Positions 35,135 to 46,858 of a DNA stretch of 64,000 bases are shown here, one piece after another. The notes under the pieces were generated by a model. The model was not told the origin of the DNA, ran no database searches, and was given only the letters and a program-made list of their open reading frames with translations. How positions within the stretch are numbered: the first letter of the stretch is position 1; every line of letters begins with the position of its first letter. The position numbers were made by a program, and so were the translations under genes. The DNA comes from CBDCGS01 sp965216915 (GTDB lineage: Bacteria; Pseudomonadota; Alphaproteobacteria; UBA828), in the NCBI GenBank assembly GCA_965216915.1, contig CBDCGS010000001.1:62001-126000 (forward strand), in the 5' to 3' direction.

Positions 35135-35947
35135 ATGATGTCCACGGTCATCACCATAGCGGATCTGCTCCGCGTGCCGCCGGTCATATCGGGTCTGGAC
35201 AAGATGAAGGCCGCGATCGACGACGCCTCGCGCGTCTGGTGCATCTGCGCGGCCGGGCGCGACTACCATGTCGGCGCGCAAGACGCCAAGGACACGCTCA
35301 CACGCGCGGTCGAACGCGGAAAGCTCCGCACGAAGGATGCCGAGCGGCAAGACGACCGGATCTTTGTGCCACAGGCGGGCGCCACCTTGGATGAGGCGGC
35401 GATCGAGGAGTTGACGACGGCGGCCAGCAATGAAGTCCGCAATATCTATGCGCTATTGAAGAGGGCGTACCCTGGATACGATCCAACGGTCGCGCGACTC
35501 CGCGAGCAAGGGGAGCGAATCCATGACTCCCTGATCACGGCGTTCAGGAAATTGGCCGCTTACTATGTTCTGCCTCCGACGGTCGGGTCCTCGGCGTTTA
35601 ATCACCAGGGCCTCGTCATGATCATGCGCCAATGCTTTTCCAATGAGGACGCGTTTATCGAATATCTGCGCAATCCAGATATTTTCTCGTACGACCCAAG
35701 CAATCGTCGCGAGCGTATTCTGCGCGAGCGACTGTCCCTGTTGCACAAGAAATTTCTCGAGGGCGCGTTGACGAAGCGAGAGACCGAGCGCCTGCGCGAA
35801 ATTTCCGACGAAGTGATGGGCCTCTTTCCCGTGGTGACCGAGGAGGAGGTGGCGGTCCTGGACGATATTGCGATCGACCTATCGCGCGTGCGGGAGCGGA
35901 ACATCGAAAGAAAAAAGAAGGCGAGACAGTACAAAAAGAAGAAGTAG
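35135..35947 (+). CDS. Unknown protein paired with an HNH nuclease
   Basis: The 270-residue soluble protein belongs to no family I recognise. Near the N-terminus it has SRVWCICAAGRDYHVGAQDA; the middle is helical (TTAASNEVRNIYALLKRAYP, then DSLITAFRKLAAYYVLPP); the C-terminus is very basic (ERKKKARQYKKKK) and could bind nucleic acid. No Walker A, HNH, PIN or protease motif is evident. Codon use drifts to A/T-rich toward the 3' end, unlike neighbouring genes. The HNH gene starts two bases after its stop, so the pair is surely co-translated. I infer an acquired two-gene module, possibly defence; the function is unknown. Confidence 0.75.
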   Translation: MMSTVITIADLLRVPPVISGLDKMKAAIDDASRVWCICAAGRDYHVGAQDAKDTLTRAVERGKLRTKDAERQDDRIFVPQAGATLDEAAIEELTTAASNEVRNIYALLKRAYPGYDPTVARLREQGERIHDSLITAFRKLAAYYVLPPTVGSSAFNHQGLVMIMRQCFSNEDAFIEYLRNPDIFSYDPSNRRERILRERLSLLHKKFLEGALTKRETERLREISDEVMGLFPVVTEEEVAVLDDIAIDLSRVRERNIERKKKARQYKKKK

Positions 35948-35949
35948 AC

Positions 35950-36591
35950 ATGCCGTACAAATACCCAAGCGAAAAACACGAAAGAGCGCCAAATTCTTTA
36001 GAATACGAACACTACAGAAAATACAAGAAATCTCTAAAGGAAGAATTTCAAGGAAGGTGCGTATATTGTTGCAAACCCGATCAATCACTGCATCCGCCGG
36101 ATCATTTCGGCGTCGATCACTACAGGCCTCAAAAATATTTTCCGGAACTCACGACTGACTGGGAAAATCTTTACTATTGCTGCAATTCATGCAACAGCCG
36201 CAAAGGTGCCTGGCCGCGAACACGCGACTGGCCGGACGAAGAGCGCGAGCCCTTCATCCCGAACCCCTGTGAGCATGTGATGAGCGAGCATCTGCAGTTC
36301 GCAGGGCTGGAGGTGCAAGCGCACACGCCGTCCGGCGCACTCACTGCGGCCATGCTCTCGCTCAACCACGAGCACGCCATTGCTCACCGGCAATATGTCC
36401 GCGACATCATTGCGTCGCTCAGACGAGACATCTCAGACACCTGGACGGCGAAGAACGAGCTCGAACAGGCGCTCGACGACGCTCCGCCGAGCGAGACCAC
36501 AGGCATTCGCGCCGAACTCGCGGGGACGGAGGAAGACCTCGCCCGCGTCGAGGGACATCTGCGGATGCTGACGGCGGCCTGCGACCCCTAG
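35950..36591 (+). CDS. HNH endonuclease (PtuB/TIGR02646-like)
   Basis: The 213-residue protein has the zinc-binding and catalytic pattern of PtuB-type HNH nucleases: GRCVYCCKPD (Cys37, Cys40), FGVDHYRPQKYFPEL (Asp56-His57), WENLYYCCNSCNSRKG (Cys78, Cys81). The C-terminal half is helical. Such nucleases act as effectors in Septu and in retron systems together with an ATPase, but here the partner gene encodes no ATPase. The first 230 bases are distinctly AT-rich against a high-GC background, a sign of recent transfer. It is the second gene of the cassette. Confidence 0.85.
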   Translation: MPYKYPSEKHERAPNSLEYEHYRKYKKSLKEEFQGRCVYCCKPDQSLHPPDHFGVDHYRPQKYFPELTTDWENLYYCCNSCNSRKGAWPRTRDWPDEEREPFIPNPCEHVMSEHLQFAGLEVQAHTPSGALTAAMLSLNHEHAIAHRQYVRDIIASLRRDISDTWTAKNELEQALDDAPPSETTGIRAELAGTEEDLARVEGHLRMLTAACDP

Positions 36592-36743
36592 CAGAGCATT
36601 TCACGCTCGCCTATGCTCACGCGAATGCTCTATCTGATTGAAATTGAAGCAAATGCGTCGTCGCAGGTGATCCCACCTGCTCGGGATTTGCCCTAGGCGG
36701 TTTCGCGCACCCGGCCCCAAGAGCCCTTCGCTGGCGCACCCCG

Positions 36744-37706
36744 TCAGGGTCGCCGGAAGTGGTTCATGAAGCGGGACACGAAGCGCTCGACATCCTCCGC
36801 CGGCAGCTTGTTGATGCCGGCCGCGGCGTTCCGCCCCCCGCCGGTCGGAAAATCCCGGCACAGTTCGTAGGCACCGGTTGGCGCGGCAAGCGGAGCGCGC
36901 ACGCTAACGAGGCAAGCCCCTTCCACAACCGCGCTGATCAGCGCGTGCGCGCGGTTGGGGTGCTCGTTCATGAGAGCGTAGCCGAACTCGCCGATCGCGC
37001 GACGGGCCCACGCCTCATCGGGCATGAAGAAAACGGCGGCATGGGCCGCCGCCTCGTGGGGCGTCAGTGTCGCCGCTTTCTCCATGTCGTCGTGATAGCG
37101 CACGGTGAGCTGCTCGCAAACGGAGGCGTTATCTGCGATGAAATCGCGGGGACGCGCATAGTGGCGCACCAATGAAAACAGCGCGCGCGGATGCATCAGC
37201 ACGTCCTCGGGTGAGCCACCGTAGCTGTTGTAGTTGAGGCATTTGCCGAGGGTGCGCAATTGTTGGACCTCGCCTTCGTCCATACGGCCCTCCACCAACG
37301 CGCGGGCGCTCGCTTGGAGATTGTCGCCGAAGGCTCCGACGACGGCCCACTCCGCGTGGCGGCCATCGAGCCGCTTGTTGACGAGAAGGCTCGTGCACAG
37401 GCGCGGGTCGGTGTCGATCACGATCTCGAGGTTCGCGTGCGTGGGCAGCGGTCCCGGCTCATGGTGGTCGATATACTCCACCGACGCGCCTTCCCGGAGG
37501 ATCCTGTCGAGGGCCTCGCGGTTCTTTCTCAGCGATACGTCAAGCACGGTGACGACATCGCCGGCCTGCGCTTCGACCTGTTTCAACAGATCGATTTCCC
37601 GCTTCAACCCGGTCACCAGCGTGCTCTCGACCGGCTGGTCCAGCCGTTTTTGAACGAGCGCGCAGATGCCGTCGGCATCGCCATTGAAAACGTCAAAATG
37701 ACGCAT
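36744..37706 (-). CDS. DHH family phosphoesterase
   Basis: The 320-residue protein starts MRHFDVFNGDADGICALVQ, where the NGDADG block corresponds to the first DHH-family metal site (usually HxDxDG-like). VEYIDHHEPGPL is the DHH motif proper, and a C-terminal DHHA1-like end reads FPTGGGRNAAAGINKLP with GGGR..AAG. Members cleave small oligonucleotides or cyclic dinucleotides. The start at 37706 fits the first motif; 25 extra codons upstream look like non-coding sequence. It is a single-gene unit pointing toward the HNH cassette. Substrate is not evident. Confidence 0.85.
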   Translation of the reverse strand: MRHFDVFNGDADGICALVQKRLDQPVESTLVTGLKREIDLLKQVEAQAGDVVTVLDVSLRKNREALDRILREGASVEYIDHHEPGPLPTHANLEIVIDTDPRLCTSLLVNKRLDGRHAEWAVVGAFGDNLQASARALVEGRMDEGEVQQLRTLGKCLNYNSYGGSPEDVLMHPRALFSLVRHYARPRDFIADNASVCEQLTVRYHDDMEKAATLTPHEAAAHAAVFFMPDEAWARRAIGEFGYALMNEHPNRAHALISAVVEGACLVSVRAPLAAPTGAYELCRDFPTGGGRNAAAGINKLPAEDVERFVSRFMNHFRRP

Positions 37707-37755
37707 GCCCCCCCTCTCCAAGCAGAAAAGCGTTTCCCAGGCTTGAACGCGCCGC

Positions 37756-38511
37756 TCAGGGCTTGGCCAACACGCCTCCATCGACCACGAGCTCGGTCCC
37801 GGTCACGAAACCGGCCGCGTCCGACAGCAGAAACAGCGTCGCGTTGGCGATGTCCGATGCCGTGCCGAGGCGCCCGAGCGGCACCGCCGCGGCCACCGCC
37901 TCGCCCTGCGCCGGATCATCGTACCAGCGCTGCTGCATGGGCGTCAGCGTCGGCCCGGGGAAGATCGTGTTGGAGCGGATGCCCTCGGCGGCGAACTGAA
38001 TGGCGATCGACTTCGAAAGTGCCACGAGACCCGCCTTGGAGGCCTGGTAAGCGTCCTGCGGGTGGTCGTCGCCGCGCAGGCATTGGATCGTCGAGATATG
38101 CACCATCGCGCCGCCGCCCGTCTCGCGCATCAGTGGCACGGCGTGGCGGGCGGTGTGCACCGCGCCCTTCAGGTTGATCGCGAGCACCTCGTCCCAGAGC
38201 GCCAGATCGATATCGACGAGCGAGCGGTCGCGGCCGAGCCACAGCACACCGGCCGCGTTGACCAGATAGTCGAGCCGTTCACGCACGGCAAAGGTCTCGC
38301 GCAGCGCAGCCGCCACGGCTTCGTCGTCGCGCACGTCGGCCTCCACATAGCGGGCCCCGGCCGGCAGGTCGTCGGGCGCGGACTTGACGTCGAGCAGCGT
38401 CACCGTCGCGCCGGCCGCACACAGATCGCGGGCGATCTGCAGCCCCATGCCGCCGCCGGCCCCGGTGACCAGCGCGCTCCGACCACTGAAATCGGCGGTC
38501 ATCTGGGTCAT
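37756..38511 (-). CDS. SDR family oxidoreductase
   Basis: The 251-residue classical SDR has VTGAGGGMGLQIARDL (TGxxxGxG), LLDVKSAP (acidic residue favouring NAD+), NAAGVLWLG, the catalytic Ser region MVHISTIQCLRG, YQASK (Tyr/Lys pair) and IFPGPTLTPM. It ends VTGTELVVDGGVLAKP, normal for the family. A good ribosome-binding site (AGGAGA) precedes the ATG at 38511. It is divergent from the cyclase gene and probably monocistronic. The substrate is unknown. Confidence 0.92.
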   Translation of the reverse strand: MTQMTADFSGRSALVTGAGGGMGLQIARDLCAAGATVTLLDVKSAPDDLPAGARYVEADVRDDEAVAAALRETFAVRERLDYLVNAAGVLWLGRDRSLVDIDLALWDEVLAINLKGAVHTARHAVPLMRETGGGAMVHISTIQCLRGDDHPQDAYQASKAGLVALSKSIAIQFAAEGIRSNTIFPGPTLTPMQQRWYDDPAQGEAVAAAVPLGRLGTASDIANATLFLLSDAAGFVTGTELVVDGGVLAKP

Positions 38512-38600
38512 GATGTCTCCTCGAACCTCACGAGTCGTCTTCAAGCCGTAGCCTAGGGGCACCGTGAAACCTCCGTCAATCGAGCACGCCTGAGCACTGC

Positions 38601-40742
38601 ATGGCCCGCATCCGGAAGCTCCGCCGCAGCACGCTTAGGATTGCCGCGATGCTCGTCGTGGTGAGCCTCGCCCTCGGCGCACTGGCGAGCGCGCCGCCGC
38701 TGGATCGGCTCGACGGCAGCTCGACGGACCTGCTCTTCTGGCTGCGCCATCAGATGTTCGGCCAAGCCCACGCACCGGCAACCTCGCCAAGCGTCGTCGT
38801 GGCGATCGACGAGGCGACCTATCGCACGCCGCCTTTCGCCGGCACACCCAAAGTGATGTGGACGCCGGCCTTCGCCGCGGTGCTCGACGCCCTCGTCGCC
38901 GGCGGCGCGATCGTCGTCGGCTTTGACTTGATCCTGCCCGCTTCGGTCGAGCGCCACATCCCGAAGTTCGACCGGCCCTTCCTCATCAGCCTGCGCAATG
39001 CCTCGAAGGAAGGCCGTGTGCTGCTCGCCAAAACCCAGCACAGCGTCTCGCCGATCAGCCCGCATCGCGGACAGATCGTCGCGGTCGGGCGCGGTGCGAA
39101 CATTCGCGCCGTCAATCTCGCGCCCGACCCCGACGGTGTGATCCGGCGCGTGCCGCTTTGGTTCGAAACCGCTTCGGGCGATCACGAAACCAGCTTCTCG
39201 ATGGAGCTTGCCGCGCGCGCGGCGGGTGAGGCGCCGGCGATCTCCGATCAAGCCGTGACCTTCCGCGGCCACGAGATCTCGGGCGGGGCGGCCAATGCCA
39301 TGCCGCTCAACTTCGAGGGCGGCGCCGGCGCCATCCCGACCTACTCGCTCGCCGATCTGCACGCCTGCGCCGGCGCTGGCGACAGCGCGTTCTTCACACG
39401 CCATTTCGCCGGCAAGGTCGTGCTGGTCGGCGCCGTGCTCGACGTCGAGGACCGCAAGCTCACATCGAAGCGCTTCGTCGCCGGCGATGAGGCGCATGCG
39501 ATCGCCGCGCGCTGCAGCGACGATCCCGCGGCGATCATCGAGCCCGCACCCAGGCGTGAGACCGTTCCCGGCGTCTACGTGCACGCTACCGCGGTCAACA
39601 ACCTCTTGCGGGGCGATGCGCTGGCGAGCCTGCCACGCGGCGCAACCGGCGCGATCACGCTGGTGTTCGTGCTGATCGCGGGTCTCGCGGCCTTCGAGCG
39701 GCGCATCTGGGGCGGCGCGCTCGGTCTCCTCGCCGGCGCGATCCTCTGGACGGTGATCGCGACGGCGGTGTTCAGCGACAACACGGCGCTGCCCCTGCTC
39801 GACCTGCCGATCGCCGGCGCGGTGGCCTTCGCCGCCATGCTCGCCTTCCGCATCGGCTTCGTCGACCGCAAGCGCTCCCAGCTCAAGCGTGCCTTCGCTC
39901 TTTATCTTTCCACGGCCGTGATCGACCGCATGCTGGCGAGCGACAAACTCCCGACGCTCGGCGGCGAAGAGCGGGAACTCACCCTCTTCTTCTCCGACAT
40001 CGCCGGCTTCACCGGGATTTCCGAGCACCTTGGGCCGGTGAAGCTGGTGTCGCTGATGAACACCTACCTCGCCGCGATGACCGACATCATCGAGGAGCAT
40101 GGCGGCTTCGTGGACAAGTATATTGGCGATGCGATCGTGGCGGTGTTCGGCGCGCCCCACGAGGCACCGGACCATGCGCTGAATGCCGTGCGCGCGGCGC
40201 TCGAATGTCGTGCGCGTCTCGCCAACATGCAGCATGAGTTCGACAAGCCCGCCGATATGGTGATTCGCGCACGTATCGGCCTGAACACCGGCACCGTGCT
40301 GGTCGGCAACATCGGCTCGAAGCGGCGCTTCAACTACACCGTGATGGGCGACCCGGTGAACGTCGCGGCGCGCCTCGAGGGCGTCAACAAGCAGTACGGC
40401 ACGTCGATCCTGATGAGCGAATCCACCGCAGCGGCGTGCGGCGAGGCGGTGCTCGCGCGCGAGATAGACCGGGTGCGCGTCAAGGGGCGCGACGCCTCCA
40501 CGCGGCTCATCGAGCCGCTCGCCGAGGCCCGCTCTGCGCGCGAGGCGGATCGCGCGCGGGCCGATGCCTATGGCGCCGCGCTCACCGCCTACCAGGCCGG
40601 CGACTTCGCCGCCGCCGCGGAGGCCTTCGCCGCACTCGCCGCGACCGACCCGCCGGCACGCATGCTCGAAGCTCAGGCGCGCGAGCACATCGGCACGCCG
40701 CCTGCGACATGGGACGGCGTGACGACGCTCAAGTCGAAATAG
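38601..40742 (+). CDS. CHASE2 domain adenylate cyclase
   Basis: The 713-residue class III cyclase has an N-terminal membrane span (AAMLVVVSLALGALASA), then a periplasmic CHASE2 sensor (residues 35-330). Three membrane spans (about 350-425) and a cyclase domain follow, with LTLFFSDIAGFTGISEHLG (first metal Asp), VDKYIGDAIVAVFGAP (substrate-binding Lys and second Asp) and FNYTVMGDPVNVAARLEG (Asn and Arg of the transition-state site). Lys in VDKYIGD favours ATP over GTP. A TPR-like tail (AYQAGDFAAAAEAFAALAAT) ends the protein. It likely makes cAMP in response to an external signal. It stands alone. Confidence 0.92.
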   Translation: MARIRKLRRSTLRIAAMLVVVSLALGALASAPPLDRLDGSSTDLLFWLRHQMFGQAHAPATSPSVVVAIDEATYRTPPFAGTPKVMWTPAFAAVLDALVAGGAIVVGFDLILPASVERHIPKFDRPFLISLRNASKEGRVLLAKTQHSVSPISPHRGQIVAVGRGANIRAVNLAPDPDGVIRRVPLWFETASGDHETSFSMELAARAAGEAPAISDQAVTFRGHEISGGAANAMPLNFEGGAGAIPTYSLADLHACAGAGDSAFFTRHFAGKVVLVGAVLDVEDRKLTSKRFVAGDEAHAIAARCSDDPAAIIEPAPRRETVPGVYVHATAVNNLLRGDALASLPRGATGAITLVFVLIAGLAAFERRIWGGALGLLAGAILWTVIATAVFSDNTALPLLDLPIAGAVAFAAMLAFRIGFVDRKRSQLKRAFALYLSTAVIDRMLASDKLPTLGGEERELTLFFSDIAGFTGISEHLGPVKLVSLMNTYLAAMTDIIEEHGGFVDKYIGDAIVAVFGAPHEAPDHALNAVRAALECRARLANMQHEFDKPADMVIRARIGLNTGTVLVGNIGSKRRFNYTVMGDPVNVAARLEGVNKQYGTSILMSESTAAACGEAVLAREIDRVRVKGRDASTRLIEPLAEARSAREADRARADAYGAALTAYQAGDFAAAAEAFAALAATDPPARMLEAQAREHIGTPPATWDGVTTLKSK

Positions 40743-40770
40743 ACGGGAACACTGAACGCCGCGCTGCGCC

Positions 40771-44495
<3,725 letters not shown>

Positions 44496-44499
<4 letters not shown>

Positions 44500-45428
44500 G
44501 GCGTGGTGGCGCGGGCGCGCAGCCCGAGCGCGTGGCAAATCGCGCGCGTGAGCTCGGCGCGGTTGAGCGTGTAAAAGTGGAACTCGGTGACGCCATGGTC
44601 CATCAGCCGGCGGCACTGCTCGATCGCGATCCAACCCGCGATCAGACGCCGCGTGTCGGGATCATCGTCGAGACCCTCGAACATCGCGGCGAGCCAGGCG
44701 GGCACGCCCGCGCCGCAACGGGCCGCGAAGGCGTGAAGCCGCGCGACGTTCGTCACCGGCAGGATGCCCGGCACGATCGGCACGCCGATGCCTTGAGCGC
44801 CCGCACGGTCCCGAAAACGCAGATAGGTTTCGACGTCGAAGAAGAACTGTGTGATCGCCCGCTTGGCGCCGGCGTCGAGCTTTCGTTTCAGATTGTCGAG
44901 GTCGGCCTCGGCGCTTGCCGCTTCGGGGTGCACCTCGGGATAGCACGCGACGCTAATGTCGAAATCGGCGACGCGGCGGAGCCCGGCCACCAGCTCCGCG
45001 GCCGAGCCGTAGCCATCCGGATGGGCCTCGAAGCGCGCCGCCTCCTCGGGCGGGTCGCCGCGCAGCGCCACCAAATGGCGCACGCCCGCGTCCCAATAGG
45101 CGCGCGCCGTGTCATCCACCGAGCCGCGCGAATCGCCGACGCAGGTGAGGTGCGCCGCCGGCGTTAGACCGGTTTCGTCGAGGATGCGCTTGACGGTGTC
45201 GTAGGTCCGTTGGCGCGTGGAGCCGCCGGCACCATAAGTCACGGAGACGAAGCGCGGCTCGATCGGCGCGAGCCGCTCGACCGCGTGCCAGAGCTGGGCC
45301 CCGAGCTTTTCGGTCCGTGGCGGAAAGAACTCGAACGAAACCGCCAGCCGTGCCACGCCGCTCTTTCGCCGAAACGCCTCCGACGCCTCAACCACGTTCG
45401 ATCGCGCACCCGTGGGACCTGTCGTCAT
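44496..45428 (-). CDS. metF: 5,10-methylenetetrahydrofolate reductase
   Basis: The 310-residue flavoprotein makes 5-methyl-THF for MetH. It has VSFEFFPPRTEK, VSVTYGAGGSTRQRT, HLTCVGDSRGSVDD, LVALRGDPPEEA, GYGSAAELVAGLR and KRAITQFFFDVETYLRFRDR, all FAD/folate-binding blocks of the MTHFR barrel. The ATG at 45428, preceded by GGAAGG, places VSFEFFPP near residue 30 as in enterobacterial MetF; a GTG at 45470 would lie in a leader hairpin and is rejected. Expression should fall when S-adenosylmethionine is plentiful, through the two riboswitches upstream. Confidence 0.96.
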
Positions 45429-45465
45429 CCTTGGAAACCTTCCGCTGCCACGCTCCATCCGCGGG

Positions 45466-45487
45466 CCCACGGGAGAGCTTCCCGTGG
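45466..45487 (-). promoter_or_regulatory. Leader hairpin between the proximal riboswitch and metF
   Basis: On the minus strand eight-base arms CCACGGGA and TCCCGTGG enclose the loop AGCTC. There is no U-run. A CCCGCGG word right after it repeats the 5' P1 strand of the proximal riboswitch, so it could take part in an alternative fold. Confidence 0.5.
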
Positions 45488-45541
45488 CGCTTTAGCACTT
45501 GGTGACGCGGTTGCAAGCTGCCCAATCAAAATCCGCGGGTC
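45487..45541 (-). promoter_or_regulatory. SAM-II riboswitch, proximal copy
   Basis: Read on the minus strand, the element has P1 arms CGCGG and CCGCG, the conserved ATTT just after the first arm, CAGCTTGCAA, and GCTAAAG after the second arm. TTGG in the loop can pair with CCAA before GCTAAAG to form the pseudoknot. Order, spacing and conserved words (GATTT, CTTGCA, AAGTnGCTAAA) match the alphaproteobacterial metA-type SAM-II class. It lies about 60 bases before the metF start and probably acts on translation. Confidence 0.85.
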
Positions 45542-45560
45542 CAAGAAAGGACCAGACTCC

Positions 45561-45593
45561 AACAACAAAACCGCCGCGGCGTGGCCGGGCGGT
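45561..45593 (-). terminator. Intrinsic terminator between the two riboswitches
   Basis: On the minus strand ACCGCC-CGGC, a CAC loop, GCCG-C-GGCGGT form a ten-pair GC-rich stem with one bulged C. TTTGTTGTT follows directly. It starts eight bases after the GCTAAAG of the distal riboswitch. This is the natural position for a SAM-controlled transcription attenuator. Confidence 0.75.
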
Positions 45594-45597
45594 CCCA

Positions 45598-45655
45598 ACG
45601 CTTTAGCCGCATTTCTATAGCGCCCGCAAGCTGTTTCGCTCAAATCGGCGCTGGT
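45598..45655 (-). promoter_or_regulatory. SAM-II riboswitch, distal copy
   Basis: On the minus strand perfect six-base P1 arms AGCGCC (45652-45647) and GGCGCT (45624-45619) are present, with GATTTGAG, CAGCTTGC, then GAAATGCGGCTAAAG. ATTT can pair with AAAT in the pseudoknot. The 3' part closely resembles the structurally studied metX element as I recall it. A terminator follows eight bases later. It is the first of two tandem copies. Confidence 0.82.
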
Positions 45656-45664
45656 GGTAGAAGA

Positions 45665-45691
45665 GGTATATCGCGCCAGGCTGACTGTCAA
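45665..45691 (-). promoter_or_regulatory. Predicted promoter of metF-metH
   Basis: On the minus strand TTGACA (45691-45686) is a perfect -35. TATACC (45670-45665) follows after 15 bases as the best -10. Transcription would begin just before the distal riboswitch. The short spacer makes the -10 uncertain. Confidence 0.5.
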
Positions 45692-45716
45692 GGCGCGCCG
45701 TAGTTGTGGTTAGCAA

Positions 45717-46733
45717 ATGATGGGTGATGCCCTAAATGATCGTCGGCTGAGCGTTGCGCCGATGATGGCGTGCACGGACCGCCATGGACGGTTTTTCCTT
45801 CGGCTGATCAGCCGTCACACGCGGCTCTATTCGGAGATGATCACGACCGGCGCAGTGCTCCACGGCGACCGGCGGCGCCTCCTCGCCTTCGATTCGGCCG
45901 AGCACCCCGTCGCGCTACAACTGGGCGGCGCCGACGCGGACGCGCTTGCCAGCGCCGCCGCGATCGGCCAGGCGAGCGGCTATGACGAGATCAATCTCAA
46001 TGTCGGCTGCCCGAGCGAGCGCGTGCATGCCGGACGCTTCGGCGTCGCGCTGATGGCCGAGCCCGAGACGGTGGCACGCGGCGTGCGGGCCATGATCGGC
46101 GCGGTCGACATTCCGGTGACGGTGAAATGCCGCATCGGCATCGGGGACCAGGCGGACTATGCGACGCTCTGCGGCTTCATCGAGACGGTCGCGGCCGCTG
46201 GCGTGACCAGCTTTGCCGTACACGCGCGCACCGCGATCCTCGGCGGCCTCAGCCCGAAGGAAAACCGCGCGGTGCCGCCGCTCCGCTATGAGCTGGTCTA
46301 CCGGCTGAAGAGCGACTATTCGAGCCTCGAGATCGTGCTCAACGGCGGCGTGGCGACTCTCGCCGAGGCCGCCGAACACCTTGCCCATGTCGACGGCGTG
46401 ATGATCGGGCGGGCCGCCTATCAGACACCCTACATGCTCGCCGAGGCCGACGAGCGGATCTTCGGCGCGCATGCCTCGCCACCGGAGCGCGGCGCGATCG
46501 TGCGTGCCTTCATGCCCTACGTTCGGGACCAACTCGCGCGCGGTGAGCGGCTGCATCGCATGACCCGCCACATCCTCGGCCTCTTCGCCGGCGAGCCCGG
46601 CGCGCGCCTGTGGCGGCGCATCCTGAGCGAGGGTGCGGCGCGCCCCGGGGCCGACGCGAGGCTGCTGGCGCAGGCGCTTGCGGTGGTCGAGGCGCACCGC
46701 GCCGCGCGTCGCATCGACCGCGCGAGCGCCTGA
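45717..46733 (+). CDS. dusA: tRNA-dihydrouridine synthase A
   Basis: The 338-residue FMN enzyme reduces uridines 20/20a in the tRNA D-loop. It has RLSVAPMMACTDRHGRFFLR, TTGAVLHGD, VALQLGGADADALASAA, YDEINLNVGCPSERV (catalytic Cys), VKCRIGIGDQADY, FAVHARTAILGGLSPKENR and LNGGVATLAEA, all in family order. The DRHGRFF and GLSPKENR blocks mark the DusA subgroup. It is divergent from metF across the riboswitch leader. dusA genes are known integration sites for mobile elements, but no integrase or repeat is seen here. Confidence 0.96.
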   Translation: MMGDALNDRRLSVAPMMACTDRHGRFFLRLISRHTRLYSEMITTGAVLHGDRRRLLAFDSAEHPVALQLGGADADALASAAAIGQASGYDEINLNVGCPSERVHAGRFGVALMAEPETVARGVRAMIGAVDIPVTVKCRIGIGDQADYATLCGFIETVAAAGVTSFAVHARTAILGGLSPKENRAVPPLRYELVYRLKSDYSSLEIVLNGGVATLAEAAEHLAHVDGVMIGRAAYQTPYMLAEADERIFGAHASPPERGAIVRAFMPYVRDQLARGERLHRMTRHILGLFAGEPGARLWRRILSEGAARPGADARLLAQALAVVEAHRAARRIDRASA

Positions 46734-46858
46734 CCGGCGACGACGCCGGCCCTTCCATCGACCGGGGCCATCGCTAAGATGAGCGCGCCCGGGCGGCGAC
46801 GCGGACAGATCCGCGCCCGCGCACGGGCGAGCCGAGGGAACGCGAACGGGGTTGGGCG

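Noticed and set aside
35135..35947. PtuA-like ATPase as partner of the HNH nuclease
   Set aside because: No Walker A, Walker B or ABC signature can be found in the 270-residue protein, so it is not a normal Septu system.
45429..45470. Earlier GTG start for metF
   Set aside because: It lies in the leader hairpin, has no ribosome-binding site and would add residues not found in MetF.
45717..46733. Mobile-element insertion at dusA
   Set aside because: dusA is a known integration site, but the gene is intact and no integrase, phage gene or direct repeat is nearby.
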